This document shows positions 24,364 through 33,178 of a stretch of 38,793 bases of DNA, one piece after another. Under the pieces are notes generated by a model. That model saw only the letters and a program-made list of their open reading frames with translations. It searched no databases and had not been told where the DNA came from. Positions within the stretch are counted from its first letter, which is position 1; each line of letters opens with the position of its first letter. The DNA is from Acetatifactor muris. GTDB lineage: Bacteria; Bacillota; Clostridia; Lachnospirales; Lachnospiraceae. Position numbers and translations under genes: made by a program. The stretch is from assembly GCA_023664365.1 (NCBI GenBank), contig JAMPFR010000030.1, positions 1-38,793 of the forward strand. Reading direction: 5' to 3'.

Positions 24364-25815
24364 ATGGCAGTTTCAAGCTTGCTTCCGAGAAAAGCAAAGG
24401 GGAACCAGACACGGAGCCAGACGCTGCAGACGCGGTTTGAATACGATGAGGCAGAAGAAAAGACCGGGGGCGGAAAATTTATCACATCCTATATGTGCAG
24501 CCCGGAAACAGCGGCGGAGGAATTTGAGATGAGCAAGCTGATCTATGAATCTGCCACCGGGAGAAGCCAGCCGAAGGAAAAAGATATCATCGCTTACCGC
24601 ATTATCCAGTCTTTTAAGCCGGGAGAAATCACGCCGGAGGAAGCGAACAAGATAGGATATGAGCTTGCCATGAGATTCACTAAGGGCAGGCATCAGTTTT
24701 TTGTTGCCACCCATACGGACAAGGCGCACATCCACAACCATATCGAATTTAACAGCACCAATTTGGAGTGCGACGGGAAATTCAATAACTTCAAAAATTC
24801 TTCCATTGCCTTACGGCGGCTGAATGATGAAATCTGCCGGGAGCATGGCTGTTCAGTGATTGAAAAACCGGGGGCAAGGCGTCAGCAGTTTGCGGAAAAA
24901 GGGGCAGCGAAGCGGGGGGCAAGCTTCAAAGAGCATCTGCGTATTGACATAGACAATGCGCTGTCCGGCTGTAAAGACTTTGAGGAATTCTTGGCTCGTA
25001 TGAGAGCGGAGGGGTATGAGATCAGACGGCGCGGGAAGTCTCTGGAGTTTAAGGCACAGGGGCAGGAAAGATACAGGCGCTCCTACCGGCTGGGGGAAGC
25101 TTATTCGGAAGAAGCGCTGCGGGGAAGGATTGCGGGCACCTGGAAAGCGCAGCGGGATGAGGAACCGAAAAAATCCAGGGGGAACGGTGAGAGGGAAGCG
25201 AAAAAGAAGCAAGCGGATCATGGCAGGCGGGTCAATCTTCTGGTGGATATTCAGGCAAAGATACAGGCAGGAAAGGGCAAGGGATATGAACGGTGGGCGA
25301 AGGTTTTCAACCTGAAAGAAGCCGCAAAGACCCTTAATTTTCTCACGGAGAACGGTGTGGAGGATTATGGGGAACTTGTGGCAAGGGCGGAATTGGCGGG
25401 AAAGAAATTTGATGAACTGTCTGCCCGCATCAAGCGCCTGGAGGGACGCATGGCGGAGATTACCCGGCTTAAAAACCATATCATCAACTATTCAAAGACG
25501 CGGGAAATTTATAAAGAATACAAGAGATCCCGCAACCAGAAAGCATACCGGGCGGAACACGCGGAGGAGATCGAAAAGCATGAAGCGGCGAAGGCTGCCT
25601 TTGACGCTTTGGGAGGGAAAACGATTCCGAAGGTGGCGCAGCTTAACGAGGAATATACAAAGCTGCTGGCGGAGAAAAAGGCGTGTTATGAGGAATACAA
25701 GAAGGCCAGGCAGGATATGATCGATTATCAAACTGCCCGTGCGAATGTGGATAAAATCTTGGGAACGCCCGCCCAAGGACAGGAGGAAAAGAGGGAGCAG
25801 AGGGCGGAACACTGA
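24364..25815 (+). CDS. MOBP-type relaxase (MobA/VirD2-like)
   Basis: This 483-residue relaxase starts at ATG 24364, eight bases after GGAGG; the in-frame GTG at 24355 is part of that site. The N-terminal third carries the FITSYMCSPETA segment. The three-histidine metal motif is HTDKAHIHNH (H117, H122, H124, H126), within HIHNHIEFNS. Together these are the hallmark of MOBP enzymes that nick oriT and stay covalently bound to the 5' end. Residues 185-235 resemble a small DNA-binding domain, and the rest is a long charged coiled coil. The gene is followed by a strong terminator and the oriT candidate, so it ends the mobilization operon. Confidence 0.92.
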   Translation: MAVSSLLPRKAKGNQTRSQTLQTRFEYDEAEEKTGGGKFITSYMCSPETAAEEFEMSKLIYESATGRSQPKEKDIIAYRIIQSFKPGEITPEEANKIGYELAMRFTKGRHQFFVATHTDKAHIHNHIEFNSTNLECDGKFNNFKNSSIALRRLNDEICREHGCSVIEKPGARRQQFAEKGAAKRGASFKEHLRIDIDNALSGCKDFEEFLARMRAEGYEIRRRGKSLEFKAQGQERYRRSYRLGEAYSEEALRGRIAGTWKAQRDEEPKKSRGNGEREAKKKQADHGRRVNLLVDIQAKIQAGKGKGYERWAKVFNLKEAAKTLNFLTENGVEDYGELVARAELAGKKFDELSARIKRLEGRMAEITRLKNHIINYSKTREIYKEYKRSRNQKAYRAEHAEEIEKHEAAKAAFDALGGKTIPKVAQLNEEYTKLLAEKKACYEEYKKARQDMIDYQTARANVDKILGTPAQGQEEKREQRAEH

Positions 25816-25823
25816 CGATAGAA

Positions 25824-25860
25824 ACCCATGCCGGTATTCTGCCGGTGTGGGTCTTTTTTT
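25824..25860 (+). terminator. Strong terminator after the relaxase
   Basis: A 13-bp stem (ACCCATGCCGGTA with TGCCGGTGTGGGT, containing several G-U pairs) and a 3-base loop are followed by CTTTTTTT. It separates the conjugation genes from the cargo. Confidence 0.85.
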
Positions 25861-25918
25861 ATGTCCGTTGCCAGACGGTGGAGGAAAAAACGCGAGGGCT
25901 GTGCCCGGAGCGGGAAGC

Positions 25919-26049
25919 CGTGCCGTGAGGCACGTTCGCAAAATAGCGGAGCGTTTTTTGCCGGGGCTTGGGGTGTCCCCAACAAGCAAAGTGACCGAGC
26001 TGGAGGCGAGGGAGCGGCGGTAAGAATATCCCAAAGGGATATTCTTACC
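25919..26049 (+). other. Gene-free stretch with nested inverted repeats, oriT candidate
   Basis: Between the relaxase terminator and the cargo there is a GC-rich stretch with three inverted repeats. These are CGTGCC-GTGA-GGCACG (25919-25934), TTGGGG-TGT-CCCCAA (25968-25982, inside a larger imperfect GCTTG...CAAGC), and a perfect 14-bp stem at 26019-26049. It lies next to the relaxase gene, shows no convincing coding and has no U-runs. That fits an origin of transfer. No nick-site consensus was recognised, so this is an inference from position and structure. Confidence 0.4.
26019..26049 (+). repeat. Perfect 14-bp inverted repeat
   Basis: GGTAAGAATATCCC, a 3-base AAA loop, and its exact complement. 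No U-run follows, so it is not a terminator. It lies at the right edge of the oriT candidate. Confidence 0.75.
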
Positions 26050-26104
26050 GATTGCTTGCAAATTTGGAAAACCTTGACGGTTGGGAGAAGGGGAGGTTTT
26101 GCTA

Positions 26105-26254
26105 TTGGATAAAAAGATTATCCGAAGCAATAAGTATTGCAGTAAATGTTGCATGAGATGTAAGTGTTTTGAAATATGCAAAAGAGATATAGCTTTGGAG
26201 CGCGGGACCGAGCTGCAAAAGACGAGATTAACAAGTGAGATATTGCGTGGATAG
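26105..26254 (+). CDS. Tiny Cys-rich ORF (49 residues)
   Basis: TTG 26105 lies eight bases after AGGGGAGG (26089-26096) and opens a 49-residue frame. The N-terminal half carries six cysteines in 14 residues (YCSKCCMRCKCFEIC), followed by a charged helix. The arrangement suggests a small zinc- or metal-binding peptide. It was probably missed by gene finders because of its size and TTG start. Function unknown. The ribosome site is good, but no independent support for translation can be seen. Confidence 0.45.
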   Translation: MDKKIIRSNKYCSKCCMRCKCFEICKRDIALERGTELQKTRLTSEILRG

Positions 26255-26284
26255 AAGCAGGGTATAAATACGGGAAAATATTTA

Positions 26285-26313
26285 TGGAAAAAGTCACAAA
26301 TAATTGATATAAT
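26285..26313 (+). promoter_or_regulatory. Extended -10 promoter of the first defence operon
   Basis: TGGAAA (4/6), a 17-base spacer, then a perfect TATAAT preceded by TGA (TGn extension). Transcription would start near 26320, giving a leader of about 77 bases ahead of the first cargo gene. Confidence 0.65.
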
Positions 26314-26396
26314 ATCAGTTAAAGGATTTGTGGGATGTAGTGGATTGCTAAGCCAGATTTATTAACCATATAGAAAAATGAAATGAGAATGAGATT

Positions 26397-29024
26397 ATGT
26401 ATAAACAGGATTCATTTGCAATTACATATGGTGTAGATCCGATAGAATATGCAGAAGATGAAATAGAGACTGCTAATTTTTCTGTTCGCACTTTTGGCAG
26501 ATTAAAAAATAGTGGTGTTGATACTGTGGCGGATTTGTTGCAAAAAACCGAAGTAGATTTGCTATCCATCAAAGGATTTGGCAGAAACAGTTATGATGAG
26601 GTAATCAAGTTTATAAAAACATTACACCAGAGCACGAATGGCAATAACCGGAAAACTAAGGTAATCCGTAGGCAGCCATATTGGGCTCGTGAGCAGAGGG
26701 AATTACTCTTTGCCGGACAATTTGATGAATTGGAGTCGGAGTATTTTGAAAAAGATGGAGATTATATTGATAGCTTACGAGAAGCCTATGAAGTGCTTGG
26801 TGCAGATATAATAGAAGAGATACATAGAAACTCTTTGAGTGTACTTGAGTATGAGCGTACCTTCAGAGATTATTATTATAAAATGGACAGACTTTTTACT
26901 CAGAGAAATGAAGTAAAGAGAAGTCTGGAGCAAATTACGGAAGTTAAGATTAACAAACAGGTACATCCTTATATTTGGGCTTTCCCAGCTCATACGGAAG
27001 TATGTGAACAGCTATATTCCGTGTGCGCGGGTGAAAAAGCCACATTTGAGGACTTGAGAAAAATCGATCTGGAAGATTATGATACGGCAGTTTTGCTCAT
27101 TAAATTCCTGAAATGGTGTCAGTTTGACTTGGAAAATGAATATGAGGAATACTGGAATAGTCATAGGGATCGGGATAGGGTCGAAGATATAATACGGCTC
27201 CGCTCAAACCGCAGCACATTGGAGGAAGTTGGGAATATTTATGGAATCACCAGAGAGAGAATCAGGCAGATAGAGGCAAAATCAGTCAGAAAATTTAGGG
27301 TATGGGAGAAAAATCATAATTTCCTCGCTAAAGTGGCTGCTGAATGCGGCTGTTGCTCAGTCATACCTTTTAAGCTGATAAAAGAGATTTTGGGTGATAA
27401 TGGGGATGTCATAATCTATTTGCTACGTCTCACGAATAGTAGTCATTATTATGTGGATATAGACCTTGAGGTTGTAGTCCGAGATGATTTTGATTATAGC
27501 GTAAGGATTCAAAAATATGTTGATATGCTGCCGGAGGTGTTCAATGTGCGTGAACTGCCAGCATGGATACAGGAACTTCCTGAGAGAATACCGGAAGAAA
27601 TATTGCTAAGAGCAGTTGAATTACAATATCGACTTACCGGTGATACTTATCACAGGAGCCGTTTGTCTGTGGGGCTTATGTGTGAGCATGTACTTAGAAC
27701 ATATTATCCGGAGGGGTTGCACATATATGATGATAAAGAGATTGAGGGTTTTAGAAACCACATTTATCAGGATTATGGCGATGTAAAGATATCCGATACT
27801 CATCGTGCTTTGATTGCCAGAATAAGCGATGTTGGCGTACTATGTGGACGCGGCAGGTATAAGAGTAAGCAGGAGGAATATTTATCTTCTGATCTATATG
27901 AAGATATCAGCAGGTACATAGAGGATAGCAGTGATACTATATTCTTGATCAATACGATTTTTACCGTGTTTGAAGATGAATTGAGAGCTGAGGGGATTGA
28001 TAATAAATACTATTTGCAGGGTGTGTTGAAGGAACTGTTTGGTGACAGATATTACTTTAGAAGAGATTATATTTCCAAAGACGCAGACTTGACTTCCATT
28101 TACAGCGCGATAATCAGATATATAAAGAATTCTCTTGCGCCAGTCTCAAAAGCAGAAATATTTGATGCATTTCAAGGGCTAACAGAGATTGTACTAAATT
28201 TTGCGGTCAACGATTCGGAGGTGTTGAATTATTTTGGAACCTATATCCATGCGGATAATGTAAAGATTTATGAAGAGGATTATTCCTATGTGAAGCAAGT
28301 TGCTGACAAATTACTTTCAAAGAACGATGTGCTCCATTCTAAGGATTTTTTTGACTATATTAAGGCTGACAATTCTGAGTTTATTGAAAGAACAGGTGCA
28401 ACATATCCTTACAGGCTGTTCAGTCTTTTGGAGTATATGCTGTCCGAAGATTATCAATTTGCCAGACCTTATATTGCCAAGATAGATACCGTAATAGACC
28501 GTCCTATGGAACGATTTCAGGAACTGCTTGACCAACAGGATGTAACAGAAATTCAGGAATTACTGAATCTTGCCAGCGAGTGCCGGTTTACAATGATAGG
28601 ACTTTTAGATTTCCTGAATACGTTCTCGGATACACATTTCATTCTTGATAAAGAGCATTTGATAAAAATTTCTGCTACCGGAATTGATGAAACCATTGCC
28701 AAAAGGATTGAATCTCTTATTTTGAATGAGATTTCAGGGACGAAGGTGATCTCTCAATTAAGATGCCGGGAGCAATTTCCTGAAATACAGGTTAGCTGGG
28801 AAGAATGGCTTATATTCAGCATGATAGATAAGTGGAGCGAATCTTTGGAGGTTGGATTGACTACCCGTGCGTTTAAGGATGCAGTTGCGCTGGTTGCACC
28901 AGCAGGCAGGATGAATCCAGATGAATTTTCAGATGTTCTGGCGACAACAAAGTATAAAACGGACGATCTTGATAATATTGATGACCTGATCGCTGATATC
29001 ATAGAGGAAGAAATAGAGGTATAG
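26397..29024 (+). CDS. Alpha-CTD-like plus sigma-70 region-4-like defence protein
   Basis: This 875-residue protein starts at ATG 26397 with only a weak ribosome site. Residues about 25-78 (FSVRTFGRLKNSGVDTVADL, then LLSIKGFGRNSYDEV) match the helix-hairpin-helix C-terminal domain of the RNA polymerase alpha subunit. Residues about 265-300 (RSTLEEVGNIYGITRERIRQ) match sigma-70 region 4, including the recognition helix. The other ~550 residues are helical, acidic and unfamiliar. No polymerase-binding region 2 or 3 is visible, so this is not a working sigma factor. It may use these folds to bind DNA within the phosphorothioate-linked module it leads. It is AT-rich compared with the ICE backbone. 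Confidence 0.8.
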   Translation: MYKQDSFAITYGVDPIEYAEDEIETANFSVRTFGRLKNSGVDTVADLLQKTEVDLLSIKGFGRNSYDEVIKFIKTLHQSTNGNNRKTKVIRRQPYWAREQRELLFAGQFDELESEYFEKDGDYIDSLREAYEVLGADIIEEIHRNSLSVLEYERTFRDYYYKMDRLFTQRNEVKRSLEQITEVKINKQVHPYIWAFPAHTEVCEQLYSVCAGEKATFEDLRKIDLEDYDTAVLLIKFLKWCQFDLENEYEEYWNSHRDRDRVEDIIRLRSNRSTLEEVGNIYGITRERIRQIEAKSVRKFRVWEKNHNFLAKVAAECGCCSVIPFKLIKEILGDNGDVIIYLLRLTNSSHYYVDIDLEVVVRDDFDYSVRIQKYVDMLPEVFNVRELPAWIQELPERIPEEILLRAVELQYRLTGDTYHRSRLSVGLMCEHVLRTYYPEGLHIYDDKEIEGFRNHIYQDYGDVKISDTHRALIARISDVGVLCGRGRYKSKQEEYLSSDLYEDISRYIEDSSDTIFLINTIFTVFEDELRAEGIDNKYYLQGVLKELFGDRYYFRRDYISKDADLTSIYSAIIRYIKNSLAPVSKAEIFDAFQGLTEIVLNFAVNDSEVLNYFGTYIHADNVKIYEEDYSYVKQVADKLLSKNDVLHSKDFFDYIKADNSEFIERTGATYPYRLFSLLEYMLSEDYQFARPYIAKIDTVIDRPMERFQELLDQQDVTEIQELLNLASECRFTMIGLLDFLNTFSDTHFILDKEHLIKISATGIDETIAKRIESLILNEISGTKVISQLRCREQFPEIQVSWEEWLIFSMIDKWSESLEVGLTTRAFKDAVALVAPAGRMNPDEFSDVLATTKYKTDDLDNIDDLIADIIEEEIEV

Positions 29025-29027
29025 ATT

Positions 29028-31070
29028 ATGGCAAATTATCGTGAAATCCCGTTGCAGCACAGCTATATCAGCTGCGGTGAGACGAATATAGCAAATTCCT
29101 TTTTGAATCCGGTCTTAGGACACACGAAGCTGTATAAAAGGAGTGTTGGTTTTTTCTCATCCAGTGTATTCTCACTTATAAAAGAGGGGATTGTGAAGCT
29201 TGCAAGAAATAAGGGAGAAATACGCCTGATAGCATCTCCGCGTTTGAGTCAGGAGGATATACAGGCGATCCAGATGGGATATGATAAGAGAGAGAAGATT
29301 GTTTCGGATAGTTTTTCGAGGGACTTTGTTGAAAAACTTGATGAGTTAAAGGAAGAAGAACTGCTGTTGCTGGTAGATTTGATTGCAAAAGGTTTTTTGG
29401 ACATAAAGATTGCGGTGTCGAAAACGGATGGGTTTTATCATGATAAGCTGGGAATTTTGGAAGATATGGAAGGAAATAAAATTGCTTTCTATGGTTCATC
29501 TAATTCCAGTCTGAACGGTTATCAAAATAACTATGAGAAAATTAGGATTGCAAGAAGCTGGATACATGGGGAAGAGGACAGTGTGGAGGATGAACAGAAT
29601 GAATTTGATGCACTCTGGTCTAAGACGCATCCATTTGTTACGGTATATGATTATAAGGACACTGCAAAAGATAATATTCTGCAGGTCATAGAGAAGAAAA
29701 AGAGTAATAAAAATTCAACTGGAATCAGACTCAGGGATTATCAGGAAGATGCAATCAGGGCGTGGGTGAATAATGGGTATCACGGTTTCTATGTGATGGC
29801 TACCGGTACTGGTAAGACATGGACGGCTATTTACTCGGCGCGGGAGCTTATCAAGGAGCATCCCGCAACCATCGTTATCTGTGCCCCATATAAGCATTTA
29901 GTGAAACAGTGGGCGGAGGATGTCGAAAAGGCTTTCCCCAATGCAAATATTGTAATGGTCTTTTCAGAAAATCCAACGTGGGATAAGCAGATTACGGATG
30001 AAACTGTGAAGATGAAGTATCATCCGGAAACGCAGCTGATTGTAATTTCTACGATAGCTTCATTCGGCTCAGATAGATTCGGGGCAGTATTCCCTAAAAT
30101 ACCTGGGGAAAAATTGCTCATAGTGGATGAAGCGCACAGATTTACCAACAGAGATGATAGCTTAAAGAATGAATACCAGTATATGCTTGGATTAAGCGCA
30201 ACTCCATTTAGCGGAAAATCTGCTGAAAGAGGAAGGAACCTGATGGAATTCTTTGGCGGGCAGGTGTTCAGCCTTGCGATAGAAGAGGCTTTGGAACGTG
30301 GATTTTTGGTTCCTTATAATTATTATCCGATATATGTGTATGCCAATGATGAAGAAGAATCTAAATTCCAATACCATACACAGAGAATCCTGTCCTGTTT
30401 TAAGAATGGAGTTTGTATTGACCCTGAACAGCTGGCTAAATCGCTACGAAACCGTCTTCGGGTGATAGCAATGGCTGAAGAGAAACAGTCCAGGATTCAT
30501 GATATAATCAATCATGTGGCAGAGAAAGACCATGTGGTGGTCTATTGCGGAGATGGCAGGCAGTATGACTCTAATGGGGAAGAAGTCAGGCATATTCGAG
30601 CTGTGAAAGGCGTTTTGTCTGAACACGACTATAAGGCAAGTCAGTTTACTGCATCAGAGAATATGATGCAGCGGATGCAGCTTGTAGATGCATTCAACAA
30701 GGGTGAAATATCAGCGCTGGCAGCTATCAGGTGTCTGGATGAGGGTATCAATATCCCGTCCATAAAGAGTGCATTGATTTTAGCCAGTAATGATGATTAC
30801 AGGGAGTTTGTCCAGCGAAGAGGTCGTATCCTCAGACTATATGATGGTAAGAAATTTGCAAATATCTATGATGTGATTGTACTTCCTTCCAATAATTTGA
30901 AAGCATGGGCACTGATTGAACTGCGAAGATTCCGCGAATACGCTAAGCTGGCGCTTAATGCCGATGAAAAATTGGACGAGTTAGAGGATTTGATGATTCA
31001 ATATGGTTGCACGATGGAAGAGATAGATGTATACGATTATGATGAAATGGAGGCAGAGTTAGATGAGTAG
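29028..31070 (+). CDS. PLD-like nuclease fused to a DEAD/DEAH helicase
   Basis: This 680-residue protein starts at ATG 29028, three bases after the previous stop. Residues 1-200 form a phospholipase-D-like domain with one HDK motif (FYHDKLGILED) and the GSSNSSLNGYQNNYE segment typical of helicase-linked PLD nucleases. The superfamily 2 helicase core follows. It has ATGTGKTWTA (Walker A, about residue 262), VDEAHRF (Walker B), LSATPF (motif III) and QRRGRILRL (motif VI, near the end). Such fusions occur in type III-like and defence restriction enzymes, where they translocate on and cut DNA. Here the target may be DNA lacking phosphorothioate; that is inference from the neighbouring dnd genes. 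Confidence 0.88.
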   Translation: MANYREIPLQHSYISCGETNIANSFLNPVLGHTKLYKRSVGFFSSSVFSLIKEGIVKLARNKGEIRLIASPRLSQEDIQAIQMGYDKREKIVSDSFSRDFVEKLDELKEEELLLLVDLIAKGFLDIKIAVSKTDGFYHDKLGILEDMEGNKIAFYGSSNSSLNGYQNNYEKIRIARSWIHGEEDSVEDEQNEFDALWSKTHPFVTVYDYKDTAKDNILQVIEKKKSNKNSTGIRLRDYQEDAIRAWVNNGYHGFYVMATGTGKTWTAIYSARELIKEHPATIVICAPYKHLVKQWAEDVEKAFPNANIVMVFSENPTWDKQITDETVKMKYHPETQLIVISTIASFGSDRFGAVFPKIPGEKLLIVDEAHRFTNRDDSLKNEYQYMLGLSATPFSGKSAERGRNLMEFFGGQVFSLAIEEALERGFLVPYNYYPIYVYANDEEESKFQYHTQRILSCFKNGVCIDPEQLAKSLRNRLRVIAMAEEKQSRIHDIINHVAEKDHVVVYCGDGRQYDSNGEEVRHIRAVKGVLSEHDYKASQFTASENMMQRMQLVDAFNKGEISALAAIRCLDEGINIPSIKSALILASNDDYREFVQRRGRILRLYDGKKFANIYDVIVLPSNNLKAWALIELRRFREYAKLALNADEKLDELEDLMIQYGCTMEEIDVYDYDEMEAELDE

Positions 31071-31233
31071 TAGTCAGATTGTTCAGAATATGATTTCCTT
31101 CATCGAGGAGAAAGAGAGAGACATTCAAGCTGCTAAGGTTACCGGTGAGGTGAAAGCCAAGAGTGTTGTTGTGGATCAAATTCTGGCTGAGCTGGAAAAA
31201 CAGATGAAGGGAGACAATCATGAAGATCAGTAA
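31063..31233 (+). CDS. Small helical protein (56 residues) between helicase and ATPase genes
   Basis: ATG 31063 lies nine bases after GGAGG (31049-31053). It opens a 56-residue frame that overlaps the helicase stop by 8 bases and the next gene by 14. The product starts MSSSQIVQNMISFIEEKERD and ends in EKQMKGDNHEDQ; it is amphipathic and likely one or two helices. The overlaps and the ribosome site make this a credible gene. Without it, an unusual 149-base non-coding gap would interrupt a tightly packed operon. It may bridge the helicase and the ATPase. Confidence 0.72.
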   Translation: MSSSQIVQNMISFIEEKERDIQAAKVTGEVKAKSVVVDQILAELEKQMKGDNHEDQ

Positions 31234-33178
31234 ACTTGAATATGAGAACTTCCGAAATTTTAAGGGGCATGGTGAGATAAAATGTTCCACCGATGGCAAA
31301 GTTACAATCATTTACGGCAAAAATGGTGATGGCAAGACTACTATGCATCAGCTGTTTCAGTGGGTATTTTATGGCAGGGTTCATTTTAATAGGACAACAA
31401 CCGACACGCTATATAACCTATCCTTTGAAAGAGAGCAGCCTTACGGGTCTACCTTTATCGTTATGGGAAGGATTGATTTTGAGCATGATGGTCATTACTA
31501 TTCCTTGACCCGAACCTGTACGTTCAAAAAGGGGTTGGATGATTCGTCTAAGGTGTCAGAAGAATTGCAGTTAAACCACAAGGATGAAGAGGATAATTGG
31601 ATCCGGATGGATAAGCCCAAGGATATCATAGAGAAATTTCTTCCGTCCGGTTTATCGGAATATTTCTTTTTTGATGGCGAAAGCATGATTGCCGACCTTC
31701 GGGTAAAGGGAAAGGATTCTGCCGGAAAGCTGAGGACAGCTCTGTATTCGATGTTTGATCTGGATGTTATTGAATCTGCCCTTGAGCATATCGGAAGGAC
31801 AGATTTGAAGACAACGGTTTTAGGACAGTTGTTTATCAGCAGAGGTGAAAATGTTCAGACAGGTGAAATTTCTGCTGTAAGGACCAATATAGAAAACGCA
31901 CAGCAGAAGATTAAGGATTACGAGGAAAAACTGAGTGCCTTGAAACAGGAGAAAGAAGAGAAGAAAGAGCTGATAACCAGTATTTCAGAAAAAATAGGGA
32001 CGACAAAATCAAGGCAGGAGTATGAATCACAGAGGAAGGAATTAAAGAGACAGCGGGATTTAGTTTTGAATAATGTCGGGATTGCACAGCGGGATTTTGG
32101 GGATGCGGTCATTGATAATTTCCCACAACTTCTCATTTCAAAAGCGGTGGCAGATGCAAAGGGGAAGATTAATCTTAAGATTGAAAAGAATCATCTCCCT
32201 CACGGCCTGAGTAAACGCTTGGTTGCTTATTTGCTTGCAATGTCAACCAAGGAATGTATCTGCGGTAATCCGTTATGTGATGCTGAAAGGGCTAAAATTA
32301 GGGAGTATGAGACGATGATGCCGCCCAAATCCTATACCAGTCTGTATAATGATTTTACACGGACCGCAGAGCTCTGGGGCAGGGGTTATGACAAGGAAAA
32401 ACTGGAAAGCTATGTAAAGCAGGTTTTTGATAATACGGAACATGCCCACAAGTGTGATATACAGATCCATAATCTTGACGAAGAAGAGAAAAACAGCCCG
32501 GATGTTGAGGATCTGATCGTTGATAGACAGAATGCTGAGAACCGGATTTCTGAAATTGATGATGATATTGTAAAAGGCACTAAGGAATTAGATAAATTTA
32601 ATATTTATCTAAAAAGACAGATGAAGGAATATGAAACTCTGACCGGGCAGTTGGAAGGTAATGAGATAATTAACAAAAAAATTGAGATTATGGAGGCTGT
32701 GCGAAACTACTTTGAAGGTTTGCTTAGCGAGGCTGCGGACAAATACAGTAAGAAATTGCAGGAAAACATACAGGATTTGATTAACAAGATGCTTACCAGC
32801 AAAAGATATGCCAAGGTCAGCCCGGAATTCTCTGTAAGGGTGGAAGACAGCAATGGTGATGAGTCCAAATCAGAGGGACAGTTTGCGGTAGTATCCTTTG
32901 CGTACATTGGCGGTATCCTAAAAATGCTCAAGGATGATGACAAGCTTTCTTCCAAGGAATATCCGCTGATTTTGGACGGCCCGTTTTCAAAGCTTGACTC
33001 GGATCAGCGGCAGAATGTCATAAATGTAATTCCTAAATTTGCTCCGCAAGTGATCCTGTTTTCCAAAGATAATTTGCAGGATTATTTTGAAGAGAATTCC
33101 ATTGGAAGGGTATGGACACTTGTAAGTAACGATGAGAAAAATATTGCGTCAGTAGAGGAGGGATTTTTATGGAACTGA
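31220..33178 (+). CDS. SMC/DndD-like AAA ATPase of the first defence operon
   Basis: This 652-residue ATPase starts at ATG 31220 with GGGAG upstream. It has Walker A YGKNGDGKTT (residues 32-41), FFFDGE near 150 (as in DndD), and a coiled coil from about 215 to 290. A CxC...C knuckle (ECICGNPLC, about 343) at the hinge resembles a zinc hook. A second coiled coil follows, and Walker B PLILDGPFSKLD lies near 583. The layout is that of SbcC/Rad50-like ATPases and DndD. It is a distant relative of the true DndD encoded later in the same cluster, so the element carries two different SMC-like ATPases. It may sense or clamp DNA for the PLD helicase. Confidence 0.85.
   Translation: MKISKLEYENFRNFKGHGEIKCSTDGKVTIIYGKNGDGKTTMHQLFQWVFYGRVHFNRTTTDTLYNLSFEREQPYGSTFIVMGRIDFEHDGHYYSLTRTCTFKKGLDDSSKVSEELQLNHKDEEDNWIRMDKPKDIIEKFLPSGLSEYFFFDGESMIADLRVKGKDSAGKLRTALYSMFDLDVIESALEHIGRTDLKTTVLGQLFISRGENVQTGEISAVRTNIENAQQKIKDYEEKLSALKQEKEEKKELITSISEKIGTTKSRQEYESQRKELKRQRDLVLNNVGIAQRDFGDAVIDNFPQLLISKAVADAKGKINLKIEKNHLPHGLSKRLVAYLLAMSTKECICGNPLCDAERAKIREYETMMPPKSYTSLYNDFTRTAELWGRGYDKEKLESYVKQVFDNTEHAHKCDIQIHNLDEEEKNSPDVEDLIVDRQNAENRISEIDDDIVKGTKELDKFNIYLKRQMKEYETLTGQLEGNEIINKKIEIMEAVRNYFEGLLSEAADKYSKKLQENIQDLINKMLTSKRYAKVSPEFSVRVEDSNGDESKSEGQFAVVSFAYIGGILKMLKDDDKLSSKEYPLILDGPFSKLDSDQRQNVINVIPKFAPQVILFSKDNLQDYFEENSIGRVWTLVSNDEKNIASVEEGFLWN

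Noticed and set aside
26019-26049. 14-bp perfect inverted repeat as a terminator
   Set aside because: No U-run follows on either strand, and a proper terminator already exists at 25824-25860.
25828-26112. 94-codon + strand frame across the relaxase-cargo gap
   Set aside because: It begins inside the terminator hairpin, has Arg/Gly/Ala-rich composition and runs through the perfect inverted repeat. I read the region as non-coding DNA of an oriT candidate, even if similar translated ORFs may exist in databases.
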